From Flavobacterium turcicum (GTDB taxonomy: Bacteria; Bacteroidota; Bacteroidia; Flavobacteriales; Flavobacteriaceae), in contig NZ_JAAOBY010000002.1 in assembly GCF_011365745.1 (NCBI RefSeq), positions 310,001-374,000 on the forward strand: 64,000 nt of DNA, given 5' to 3'. A model generated the notes under the pieces. It was not told the DNA's origin. It was given only the letters and a program-made list of their open reading frames with translations, and did no database searches. Of the stretch, positions 37,594 to 45,332 are shown piece after piece. The position numbers and the translations under genes are program-made. Positions within the stretch are counted from its first letter, which is position 1. Each line of letters starts with the position of its first letter.

Positions 37594-38655
37594 ATGAATA
37601 AAGCTTTAAAATATGCAACTAATGGAGTATTAATATTTGGTATTGGAAATGCTACAATTAATATTTTCCAACAATTAAATAATCCCAATTCTAATCAAAA
37701 ATTTGATTGGTTAAAATTTTTCAAAGCATTTGGAAATGGTGCTGTTGTAGGTGGAACAGGTGGATTTGCGATAGGTTTAATTAGGGATAATAAGATGTCA
37801 AAAATTATTGCATCGGTTGGGAATGTTCCAAAATATTTGAATAAAACCTTGAATTATTATAAAGATGACAATACATTATTACTTGAAAAAGCGGAACAAA
37901 TTCAAACTAAATTAGATTCTAAATTTAAAAAAGAGCTAGCTAATTATCCTAATTTAAACGGTTCGATTACAAAAGACACTTCAATTTATGGTTCAGACAT
38001 AGATATACAAATACCATTTAAAAGAAACTCTGGCTCTATTGAGAATGTTTATAATTCAGTTTCTGATTTTATATTTGACGAATTTGAAGATGCAAAATTA
38101 GTTGGAATTAGAAAGCAAAAACATTCAATAGGATTGGAATTTAATATTGAAAATGAAATAAAAAGAATCGACGTTGTTCCTTTAAGGGAAGTCGATAATA
38201 ATTCAGGAGACACTTATTTATATGTAAACAATACTGGCTTTTTTGAAAGGCCAACGTACAAGAAAACCAATTATTTGAAGCAATCAAAGACATTGCAATT
38301 TTCTGCTAAAGAGAAAAAAATTATTCGCTTATTAAAAGTCTGGAAACTTGAGAATAACTTAAAATTGAAGTCAATTCACATAGAGTTTTTAGTGAAAAAA
38401 GCTTTTGAGAAAAAGCAAATTTCTTATGGAATAGAGAAATGTTTACTAGAAACAATTAGCTTTTTTGCTGAAAATATAATGTTTATTAAAATCATTGATC
38501 CTGCTAATAGAAATAACATTATATCTAATTCGTTGACTAATAAAGAAAAAGAAAGTATAAGTGAATTTTGCTATAAAATGATTGAAAATATAGCTAAAGA
38601 TAAAAGAAATATTATTGACTATTTTCCGTCAATAGAGGAAGAGGCTTTGATATGA
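37594..38655 (+). CDS. Second CD-NTase-like nucleotidyltransferase with N-terminal membrane segments
   Basis: This 353-residue protein is related to the first CD-NTase of the same operon. 'RKQKHSIGLEFNIENEIKRI' aligns with 'RKQKVSVGIEFH...DIVKI' there, and both share IDVVP.RE and IIRLLKVWK. Catalytic residues are kept: G123-S124, D135 and D137 (DID) and D193. Unlike the first enzyme it has about 110 extra N-terminal residues with two hydrophobic stretches (9-24 and a glycine-rich 44-62), so it is probably membrane-bound. It starts 1 bp after the previous stop. It may make a second signal at the membrane, modify a target there, or be an effector built on the CD-NTase fold. I know of no described counterpart. 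Confidence 0.72.
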   Translation: MNKALKYATNGVLIFGIGNATINIFQQLNNPNSNQKFDWLKFFKAFGNGAVVGGTGGFAIGLIRDNKMSKIIASVGNVPKYLNKTLNYYKDDNTLLLEKAEQIQTKLDSKFKKELANYPNLNGSITKDTSIYGSDIDIQIPFKRNSGSIENVYNSVSDFIFDEFEDAKLVGIRKQKHSIGLEFNIENEIKRIDVVPLREVDNNSGDTYLYVNNTGFFERPTYKKTNYLKQSKTLQFSAKEKKIIRLLKVWKLENNLKLKSIHIEFLVKKAFEKKQISYGIEKCLLETISFFAENIMFIKIIDPANRNNIISNSLTNKEKESISEFCYKMIENIAKDKRNIIDYFPSIEEEALI

Positions 38656-39388
38656 TAACTAATTTATTTAGTAGTGTTTCAATTTATCTAATTTAGCGAA
38701 AAGTAAATGAAAAACATATCGAGAGTAAAATTGTTTATTTTTTACCCGTGTTTATTTTATAAAGGTAAATTTCGCCCTTGTTTAATTACCTTAACTTATT
38801 TACTAAAGTAAAATTGAAAAAAAAACTTAATTGGTTTAAGATACAAATATTTGTTTATTGTTATGGATTTCATGAGTTTATAAAAAAATGTATTTTTATT
38901 TATTATGTCTGATTGAAACTCACTTATAAGTGACAAAACATGATTTTTGACTCAGAAAGTTAAGCCTTGGTATTAAAATAGTTTTATTGCCAAAACTTAA
39001 TTTTAATAGTGTTAAGCAATAACCTACTAATTCAAATAGTTCTTTAATTCCAAAATTTAAAGTGTGTAATTCGCGAATTGAACACTATACTATTTGGTTT
39101 TTACAATTTAAGTTCAATTCTTGTTTGGCTTGACATTACGGCTCTTAATTCTGGAATATATAATGTTTAATTCTGGAATCAAGCATGATGCTATTTGCTT
39201 TTTACTAAAAAGATATTATGCTTATTTTTAATTAGTAAATAATGTGTATTTTAATTTTTTTATAATTGAACTGCAAATCGATAGTGCGTTATAAAGCACT
39301 ATTTACTAAAATTTAGCATCAAACTTAATAAATTACATCAATTAGTGCTTTTTAATGCTCTTTTTATTGTAATTAATGATTTTATACC
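38656..39388. other. 733-bp AT-rich spacer between CBASS and hip modules
   Basis: No convincing gene is seen on either strand. The spacer contains a 7-bp inverted repeat, AAGGTAA (38762-38768) with TTACCTT (38786-38792), which may help end the CBASS transcript. A 13-bp direct repeat, TTAATTCTGGAAT, occurs at 39145-39157 and 39167-39179 with a 22-bp period. The hip promoter lies at its right end. Confidence 0.5.
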
Positions 39389-39396
39389 TATATTTG
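39389..39396 (+). promoter_or_regulatory. -7 promoter element of the hip operon (TATATTTG)
   Basis: TATATTTG matches the Bacteroidota -7 consensus TAnnTTTG exactly and lies 20-27 bp before the hipB ATG. The HipB-like protein probably binds here for self-repression. Confidence 0.6.
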
Positions 39397-39415
39397 TATA
39401 AAAAAGAGCCGTATA

Positions 39416-39634
39416 ATGCACTTCGATGAATTGATAAAAACAATAAAAGACCGTAGAGAGTCACTCCAAGTCACACAGGATACCTTGGCAGAATTGTCTA
39501 ATGTTGGATTACGAACATTAAAACAATTTGAAAGCGGAAAAGGTAATCCTACGCTCAAAACATTACAAAAATTAGCTGATGTTTTGGGAATGGAAGTGTG
39601 TTTGCAAGTGAAAAATAACACAACTAACAAATGA
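39416..39634 (+). CDS. hipB: HipB-like HTH antitoxin/repressor
   Basis: This 72-residue protein is one compact XRE-type HTH: 'ESLQVTQDTLAELSNVGLRT' with 'LKQFESGKGNPTLKTL' and 'KLADVLGMEV'. This is the standard HipB-like sequence, Gly-Asn-Pro-Thr turn included. It should bind the operon's own promoter (39389) and a HipT-HipS complex. Its stop overlaps the start of hipS by 4 bp (ATGA), so synthesis of the two is coupled. The order B-S-T matches the tripartite hipBST of E. coli. In that system the HTH protein boosts neutralisation but HipS is the antitoxin proper. Confidence 0.87.
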   Translation: MHFDELIKTIKDRRESLQVTQDTLAELSNVGLRTLKQFESGKGNPTLKTLQKLADVLGMEVCLQVKNNTTNK

Positions 39635-39957
39635 GAAATGCTGTAATTCTTTTTAAAGATCAAGAGGCTGGTTTGCTAACCCAGCATGATGATGCGTCGT
39701 TCTCTTTTCGCTATTACGTTTCTTGGATTACAGATAGCAGTAAGCAAGCCATAAGTCTTACTTTGCCGAAAAGCGAGCAAGAATTTTATTCAAAATTTTT
39801 GTTTCCATTTTTTTATAATATGTTACCAGAAGGATCAAATAAACTAACAGTATGCAAATACAATAGGATCGATTTGGATGATTATTTTGGACTACTTATG
39901 ATTACTGCAAAGGAGGATAGTATAGGCGCTGTTAGAGTTATTAAAATAGAAAAATAA
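39631..39957 (+). CDS. hipS: HipS-like protein (HipA N-terminal domain), putative antitoxin
   Basis: This 108-residue protein corresponds to the N-terminal subdomain-1 of HipA: 'GLLTQHDDASFSFRYYVSWI', 'ISLTLPKSEQEFYSKFLFPF' and 'FFYNMLPEG' are typical. In E. coli HipBST this piece is a separate protein, HipS, which binds and inhibits the HipT kinase. Here it is likewise separate, overlapping hipB by 4 bp and hipT by 1 bp. A split through mutation of a once-fused HipA is unlikely, because the junction is tidy (TAATG) and HipT has its own complete kinase core. Confidence 0.82.
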   Translation: MRNAVILFKDQEAGLLTQHDDASFSFRYYVSWITDSSKQAISLTLPKSEQEFYSKFLFPFFYNMLPEGSNKLTVCKYNRIDLDDYFGLLMITAKEDSIGAVRVIKIEK

Positions 39958-40943
39958 TGAATTTACCAGAAATAAAATATTGTCCAGGAACTTTAGTAGA
40001 AGGATTTGATACGTATAGCAGGACTTGTTTAAATAGGGTTTTTGATGGTAAAAAAGTGCGTCATTTTTTGCCTTATGATTCCCCAGCGTCAAATGAAGAA
40101 ACAGATACGCTTTTTGAAGAAAATCGAAAACGGATGTCCATTTCAGGCGTACAGGAAAAATTTTCTGTATTGCTTGAAAAAAATAAACTGCGACTTATTA
40201 ATGAAGGTGAACGAGGTTCTTACATTTTGAAGCCAATTCCTGGTGCAGGTAAAAAACCAAATCAAATGCCAGCCAACGAGCATTTGACCATGCAAATTGC
40301 GAGACAGGTTTATGGAATAGAAACAGCAGAAAATGCATTGATTTTTTTTAAGAACGGAGCACCCGCATATATCACCAAACGTTTTGATGTTAACGAAGAT
40401 GGCACGAAAATGGGTCAAGAAGACTTTGCTTCTTTGGCTGGCAGAACGCCTCAAACCTTTGGAGAACATTACAAGTACTTAGGGAATTACCTAGAGTTAT
40501 TTGAATTGATGCAAAAGTATCTGCCGGTTTATAAATTAGAAGCACCAAAGTTGTTGAAAATTCTATTATTCAATTACTTATTTTCTAATGGAGATGCTCA
40601 TTTTAAAAATTTCTCATTGCTTGAAACTGCTCAGGGTGACTATAGGTTGAGTCCTGCTTATGATTTATTGAATAGCCGTATTCATATTGAAGATAAAGAC
40701 TTCGCATTGGAAGATGGATTATTGCCTAAAAACTTAGGACAAGGAAAAATCAGCAAACAATTTTCAGTACTTTCTGATTTAGCTGGGATTAGTGAAAAGA
40801 ACTTTAAAGAAATTTTGAATTTGATGCTATCAAAATCTGAAATGGTTGAAAAATTGATAAACGCTTCTTATTTAGATGACACTACCAAAAGGAACTATTT
40901 GCAATCCTACCAAGGACGTTTGAAGCAATTGATGAAAGAGTAG
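39957..40943 (+). CDS. hipT: HipT-like serine/threonine kinase toxin
   Basis: This 328-residue kinase matches the HipA kinase core without the N-terminal domain. The glycine-rich loop region is 'RMSISGVQEKFSV', with the S-I-S motif (S61, S63) that is autophosphorylated in E. coli HipT. The ATP-site lysine region is 'GSYILKP' (K92), the catalytic motif is NGDAHFKNFS (N211, D213, N218), and the metal-binding Asp is D236 in 'LSPAYDLLNS'. HipT of E. coli phosphorylates tryptophanyl-tRNA synthetase; HipA targets the glutamyl enzyme. The target here is unknown. All catalytic residues are present, so an active toxin is expected. Confidence 0.87.
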   Translation: MNLPEIKYCPGTLVEGFDTYSRTCLNRVFDGKKVRHFLPYDSPASNEETDTLFEENRKRMSISGVQEKFSVLLEKNKLRLINEGERGSYILKPIPGAGKKPNQMPANEHLTMQIARQVYGIETAENALIFFKNGAPAYITKRFDVNEDGTKMGQEDFASLAGRTPQTFGEHYKYLGNYLELFELMQKYLPVYKLEAPKLLKILLFNYLFSNGDAHFKNFSLLETAQGDYRLSPAYDLLNSRIHIEDKDFALEDGLLPKNLGQGKISKQFSVLSDLAGISEKNFKEILNLMLSKSEMVEKLINASYLDDTTKRNYLQSYQGRLKQLMKE

Positions 40944-40999
40944 AATGATTTACAGAACAAATTTAAATTTATTCTTGAAATAAAGAGTTAGATAAAAAA

Positions 41000-41033
41000 C
41001 AAACCTCAATTAAAATGAATTAGTTGAGGTTTG
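41000..41033 (-). terminator. Hairpin terminator between hipT and the H1-like gene
   Basis: CAAACCTCAATTAA (41000-41013) pairs with TTAGTTGAGGTTTG (41020-41033), 13 of 14 positions. Read leftward it is followed by GTTTTTT-type T residues, so it mainly ends the H1-like gene, and it may also stop the convergent hip transcript. Confidence 0.75.
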
Positions 41034-41045
41034 TAGTTTAAAAAA

Positions 41046-41222
41046 TTATTTTTTTGCTTCCGCTACAGAAACTTTTCTAAATTCTTTCAGAAGTTTTTCT
41101 AGCTCTAATGTTGATTTACGAGCTCTTGCACCAGCTGCTTTAACTCCTTTTTCAGTTAACGATTCCGCTTCTGTTTTGAACGTTTCGATTTCTGCATTTA
41201 TTTTTGCAATTAAATCTTTCAT
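41046..41222 (-). CDS. Histone H1-like (Hc1-type) DNA-binding protein
   Basis: This 58-residue protein begins MKDLIAKINAEIETFKTEAE, continues through 'KAAGARARKSTLELEKLLK', and ends in AEAKK. This is the short Hc1/histone H1-like form widespread in Bacteroidota. It should coat DNA non-specifically and may influence expression of the element. It is a single gene with a terminator hairpin after its stop. The call is based on the overall length, the helical Lys/Glu pattern and the GARARKS stretch. It is too short for many gene callers. A chromosomal rather than ICE origin is possible. Confidence 0.8.
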   Translation of the reverse strand: MKDLIAKINAEIETFKTEAESLTEKGVKAAGARARKSTLELEKLLKEFRKVSVAEAKK

Positions 41223-41347
41223 AAAAGTGTTTTTAAAATTAATTCTGTAAAAGTATAGTTTTACACCAGATAGCGGATGTAATTGCTATGAATTTTTAAT
41301 AATTTAGTTTTCGCCATCCTATACAATTAATCTAATCCTACTATAAT

Positions 41348-43045
41348 TTATTCTGTTTTTAAGTTTTCTATTTGCGTTTGTTCTTTTTTGAGTTGGTCAA
41401 TAAAGTACGAGGTAGGCATTCCAGTTTTAGAAAAGAAAGCAGTAGCAAAGCGTTGTGTGCTGCTAAAACCTGCTTCTTCTGCTAAGGCTTTGTTAGTATA
41501 ATTTCTCATTCTTTTATCCTCTTTCAATGATGAAGTAATGTAATCAATTTTTAGGTCATTAATATAATCTACAAATTTCTTTCCTCTGTAATGAAAAATT
41601 ATTTTTGATAAGTATTTTGCGTTAGAACCAAAGGCAACCGTTAGCTTGACTGCTGTTAAATCTTTTTCCAGAAATTTTTTATCTTTTTCAAATTTCTCTA
41701 ATTGTTTTAAAATAGAGGCTACTGTACTTTCATTAATATCTTCAATGCCTCTAGTACTTATCTTGGTTTCAGTTTTAGTATTTTCTTCACTCTTACTCAT
41801 TAATTCCTCAAATTTTTGCCTGTATAAATTCTTATTGCGGATATGAAAATATGTAATGAAAAGTAGTGATATAAACAATATGGCTATTACGCTGATAAGA
41901 ATGAAATCATTGTATTTTCTATTATTTAAGGAGTTTTCGATTCTGGTCTTATCCAACAGTAATTTTTTAGTATCATATTCTTTATAAATTTTCTTAGAGA
42001 GGTACTTGTACTTAGTATTTATAATACTGTCTGCTTTTAATAATTTACCAATATAGAAAAGCTGGATTTTTAAATCTTTTTTTGATTTATAATAATTGAT
42101 TAATATTTCATAGTTTTCGCGAAGATCGGGACGAATGTAATTTTTGTTTTCAAAAATTTCATCTACTTTTTTAAAATAGGATAATGCAATTTCAATTTTT
42201 TTTAAACCCAGATAACTTTTGCCGATATAGAAATAGCCAACCGATTCATTTGCAAAATCTTTATTTTTGATTACGTTCGGCAATGCGTCGCTTATTTTTT
42301 GAATTGCTAACGTATAATTACTTTTAAAATATTGATTAATTCCTTCCGAATGAATAAAGTAATTTTTCATTTCATCATTCTTCAATCTTTTTCCTTCCGA
42401 AATACCTTTTTCATTAGTTTCTGTACATAAGCCATAGTTGCCAGTTTTATTGTAGCATAAACCTAGGGAATGAAGTGAATTTAAATAGGCTCTATCATTA
42501 TTTTGTTTAAAGAAAGTGATACATTCGTTAAACAAAGAGATTGCCTCATCATAAAACCCTAGGTAGTATTTTATGCTTGCAATGTTGTATTTTACTTTAT
42601 AGATTAAGTATTTGTCATTGGTTTTTGAAATAAAATTATTTGCTATCAAATAATTGTCCAACGCATAATTGTGTTTTTTTTGAGCATAATATTCAATTCC
42701 TTTTGAAAGATATGCCGAACCAATTAATGCATTATCTTTTGACCTTTGGGCACTGTAAATCATACTGTCAGCATAAACCAGTCTTAAATTTTCAGGAGCA
42801 TAGTAGATGTAGTTTTTGTATCCATTTACAATTTCTTCTGCATTTTTTTCTGCTTTGGCCTTGTATAAAAACGAATTCAGATATAAAGCTTGTTTTTTCT
42901 CATCTTGCTGCGAGGATTCTATCTGTTCAAACAAATAATCAAAATCTTTATTCTGGAGCGAATCAGGGATCTGAAATTTTATTTCTTGTGCATAAGTAAA
43001 TTTTACTATGCAAAGAGTTACTATTAAAAGTTTCTTTTTAATCAT
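41348..43045 (-). CDS. TPR-repeat membrane regulator with C-terminal AraC-type HTH
   Basis: The start used is the ATG at 43045 (MIKKKLLIV), which gives 565 residues with a clean signal peptide ending in TYA-QEI; a longer frame to 43084 adds 13 unlikely residues. About 300 residues of TPR repeats follow ('YYLGFYDEAISLFNECI', 'YFIGKSYLGLKKIEIALSYF' and others). One transmembrane helix comes next ('FILISVIAILFISLLFITYF'), then a cytoplasmic AraC-type HTH with 'TNKALAEEAGFSSTQRFATA' and 'FFSKTGMPTSYF'. This is a one-protein sensor-regulator type common in Flavobacteriia. Its input is unknown. The divergent lipoprotein operon is a likely target. The IR at 43198 may be its operator. Confidence 0.85.
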   Translation of the reverse strand: MIKKKLLIVTLCIVKFTYAQEIKFQIPDSLQNKDFDYLFEQIESSQQDEKKQALYLNSFLYKAKAEKNAEEIVNGYKNYIYYAPENLRLVYADSMIYSAQRSKDNALIGSAYLSKGIEYYAQKKHNYALDNYLIANNFISKTNDKYLIYKVKYNIASIKYYLGFYDEAISLFNECITFFKQNNDRAYLNSLHSLGLCYNKTGNYGLCTETNEKGISEGKRLKNDEMKNYFIHSEGINQYFKSNYTLAIQKISDALPNVIKNKDFANESVGYFYIGKSYLGLKKIEIALSYFKKVDEIFENKNYIRPDLRENYEILINYYKSKKDLKIQLFYIGKLLKADSIINTKYKYLSKKIYKEYDTKKLLLDKTRIENSLNNRKYNDFILISVIAILFISLLFITYFHIRNKNLYRQKFEELMSKSEENTKTETKISTRGIEDINESTVASILKQLEKFEKDKKFLEKDLTAVKLTVAFGSNAKYLSKIIFHYRGKKFVDYINDLKIDYITSSLKEDKRMRNYTNKALAEEAGFSSTQRFATAFFSKTGMPTSYFIDQLKKEQTQIENLKTE

Positions 43046-43197
43046 AGGTTTCAAAAAAGGTGGGGCGATAGTTAAAGTAGACAAGTATTTTTGAACTAAA
43101 AATACTCTTCAAAAATTATAACGATACAAATTATTGAAAATTGTAATAAAGATTACAAAACCTACAAATTTTGGTGAATTTTATGCTGAAAATCACC

Positions 43198-43242
43198 TAT
43201 GGATTTCCAGAAAATCAATACTTCATATCTTGGAAATCCATA
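43198..43242. promoter_or_regulatory. Perfect 12-bp inverted repeat in a divergent promoter region
   Basis: TATGGATTTCCA (43198-43209) and TGGAAATCCATA (43231-43242) are exact inverted copies with a 21-bp spacer. They lie between the TPR/AraC regulator and the divergent lipoprotein gene. An operator or a structured 5' leader of the lipoprotein operon fits best; no T-run follows. The rest of the 43046-43394 gap shows no gene. Confidence 0.6.
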
Positions 43243-43394
43243 CATGATGGTTTGCAACACAAAAATTTGACTTATAGTTTTGTCATGAATTCAAAAGCAA
43301 AAATGTTTAGCATCGTGCGAAACTAAAATTCTGCTTATCCGGGTGAAATGAATTGGCTATGAAAGTAGCCGGTCACATTTAACACATTTTAATC

Positions 43395-44129
43395 ATGAAA
43401 TCTATTTCATTTTCATTAATTATTTTAGTATTACTAACTTTTTCGTGCACCTCTGATACAGTAAATTCCGAAGAAACTATTACAAGAGGAACTGCCGCAA
43501 AAAAAATAAAAAAAGCTGAAAGTCTTGAAGAAATTTTGACCGCAGAAAATCCGGCAAATATTTATGATTTTGCTGGCAAATTACATAATGATATACTTGA
43601 GGTCTATCTGAATGAAAATTATCAGTACAATACAATACCGCTTATTAGTCAACAAATATGTGCCATTGTAAATGCAAATACAGAATTCTCATTTTTAAAT
43701 TTGGATAATCAACCAGCATGTCTTGAGAAGTGCCAAGATATTGTGAATTATCCTCAAATGAAATTTGATGAGTCTATTGCAAATTCCTCATTATCAAATC
43801 TAGCAAAAGTCAGTTTTTCTGATTTTATGGAATCATTACTCTTTCTGGAAGGTGTCCAATATGAAACGGTTCATCAATTTATTGTTTCCTATGAATCAGG
43901 AGTTATGGCTGATGCACAATTTAGTGAGGAGGATAAGAGAATTATTTTGACCACTGCCTCAATCACTAGATATTCTCTTTATTATGAGGGTAGAAGGAAA
44001 GATAAAGATTGGGAATCATCGGTAGGTAATAGAGCAGGAGCTTTCATTGGTGCAGTTGATAATTTAGATAGTGCTGTTGGAAGATCGCTTGTTATAGGAA
44101 TCATGGCAAATCTTCCAGCTACTAATTAA
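43395..44129 (+). CDS. Unrecognised lipoprotein, first gene of an unknown cluster
   Basis: This 244-residue protein has a classical lipoprotein signal, 'FSLIILVLLTFSC' with the lipobox Cys near residue 18. The mature part is helical, includes three further Cys ('QQICAIVNAN', 'QPACLEKCQDIV'), and ends with a small hydrophobic glycine/alanine-rich stretch ('AGAFIGAVDNLDSAVGRSLV'). I do not recognise the family. It lies 2 bp before a small membrane protein and looks like the head of a short operon with the AraC gene that follows. The divergent TPR/AraC sensor suggests envelope-linked regulation. The C-terminal part looks like a possible membrane-active segment, but this is speculative. Confidence 0.6.
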   Translation: MKSISFSLIILVLLTFSCTSDTVNSEETITRGTAAKKIKKAESLEEILTAENPANIYDFAGKLHNDILEVYLNENYQYNTIPLISQQICAIVNANTEFSFLNLDNQPACLEKCQDIVNYPQMKFDESIANSSLSNLAKVSFSDFMESLLFLEGVQYETVHQFIVSYESGVMADAQFSEEDKRIILTTASITRYSLYYEGRRKDKDWESSVGNRAGAFIGAVDNLDSAVGRSLVIGIMANLPATN

Positions 44130-44131
44130 TT

Positions 44132-44389
44132 ATGCGTCAATTCCAATTATTTGAAAAGGAAATAATCCACTTTTTTTATCTGGTCTTAATCCTTTTCAAC
44201 TTAGTTAGTCTTTATTTCATCACAGATTTATTACTCTGTGATGAAATAGTGGGCTACCTCATAAATGGTGAAATAAAAATTGCTGACCCACATAATTTAG
44301 CATGGTTGTTTCTTATTAATGGTGCTTCAAATTTATTTTTTATTTCAGTTTCATTAATGTTTAGATTTCTTTCTAAAACAAATTTGTAA
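44132..44389 (+). CDS. Small two-helix membrane protein
   Basis: This 85-residue protein has two hydrophobic helices ('FFYLVLILFNLVSLYFI' and 'LAWLFLINGASNLFFISVSL') joined by a short loop. No family is recognised. It starts 2 bp after the lipoprotein stop, which implies co-translation. A partner or immunity protein for the lipoprotein is possible, since small two-helix proteins often have such roles, but there is no direct evidence here. Confidence 0.5.
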   Translation: MRQFQLFEKEIIHFFYLVLILFNLVSLYFITDLLLCDEIVGYLINGEIKIADPHNLAWLFLINGASNLFFISVSLMFRFLSKTNL

Positions 44390-44430
44390 AAATTCAAATT
44401 ATGATCAACAGACTTTAAATAAGAAATGTT

Positions 44431-45291
44431 TTGGTTAATAAAAAAGCAAAATTAAATCACTCTGGTTTGCAAGTGTTCATTTTTGAAAGCTATACCTCTA
44501 AGAATGCTTTAAAAGAGATCATTATTGCACAGTATTATTCTATATTGATAATTCATTCGGGTTATTTATGGATGCAAATTAACAACCGAGAAATATATCT
44601 GTCAGTATGTGAACTTATTTCAATTCCTAAAAAGACAACTTGTGAAATTTTGAATATGAGCGATCAATTACAAATTAGTCAGATATCATTTACATCAGAT
44701 TTTGCATTTAAAAACAGTATAAAATGGCCTCACATTGGCTATTTTGAATTTTTCATTCTACAAACTGCAAATAAAATCGCTCTTAATACTAATGAGGTCT
44801 TAGTGCTAATTTACCTATTTAAATATCTAAATAGAAAGCTACATACCTCTGACAAATATGTTTTTAAAGATGAATTAATATTATATAGTTTTAATCTTTT
44901 ACTTTATGAATTAGCGCGTTTCTATTCTCGATCATCTTGGTATAAAGAGGTTAAGTATTCAAGAAATGAAAGATTAGTAATTCAATTTTTTAAACTGCTA
45001 GATGTAAATTGCAGAAAGCAGCATAGTGTAAAGTTTTATGCAGATGCATTGTTTGTCACTGCAGGTCATCTCAATAAAATTGTTAAAGAAGTTGTTGAGA
45101 AAAGTCCAAAGCAACTTATAGAAACAGCTATAGTTATGGAGGCAAAAATTATGCTTCAAAATAGTAATCTAACCATTTTATATATTTCAGAAGAATTGCA
45201 ATTTAGCACTACTTCTTTTTTCAGTAATTTTTTTAAAAGACATACCTCTTTGTCTCCCTCAGAATACCGTTCACGATTTAATTTTCATTAA
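44431..45291 (+). CDS. AraC-family transcriptional regulator
   Basis: This 286-residue protein ends in an AraC-type double HTH (about 190-285): 'FYADALFVTAGHLNKIVKEV' and 'ISEELQFSTTSFFSNFFKRH' with the usual SPSEYR end. The N-terminal half resembles the cupin-like AraC ligand domain. No ATG is in frame near the beginning; the best start is TTG at 44431, because TAA closes the frame a few codons upstream. It probably regulates the lipoprotein cluster around it. The regulator call is firm, the start codon less so. Confidence 0.82.
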   Translation: MVNKKAKLNHSGLQVFIFESYTSKNALKEIIIAQYYSILIIHSGYLWMQINNREIYLSVCELISIPKKTTCEILNMSDQLQISQISFTSDFAFKNSIKWPHIGYFEFFILQTANKIALNTNEVLVLIYLFKYLNRKLHTSDKYVFKDELILYSFNLLLYELARFYSRSSWYKEVKYSRNERLVIQFFKLLDVNCRKQHSVKFYADALFVTAGHLNKIVKEVVEKSPKQLIETAIVMEAKIMLQNSNLTILYISEELQFSTTSFFSNFFKRHTSLSPSEYRSRFNFH

Positions 45292-45332
45292 CTATTTTGA
45301 AACAAAAATTTATTAATAAAAAGTATAAAATC

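Noticed and set aside
39145..39179. CRISPR-like or iteron array
   Set aside because: Only two copies of a 13-bp direct repeat are present, with no spacer series.
42640..42999. 119-residue plus-strand frame inside the TPR regulator
   Set aside because: It is antisense to TPR repeats, which commonly give such frames; there is no promoter and no motif.
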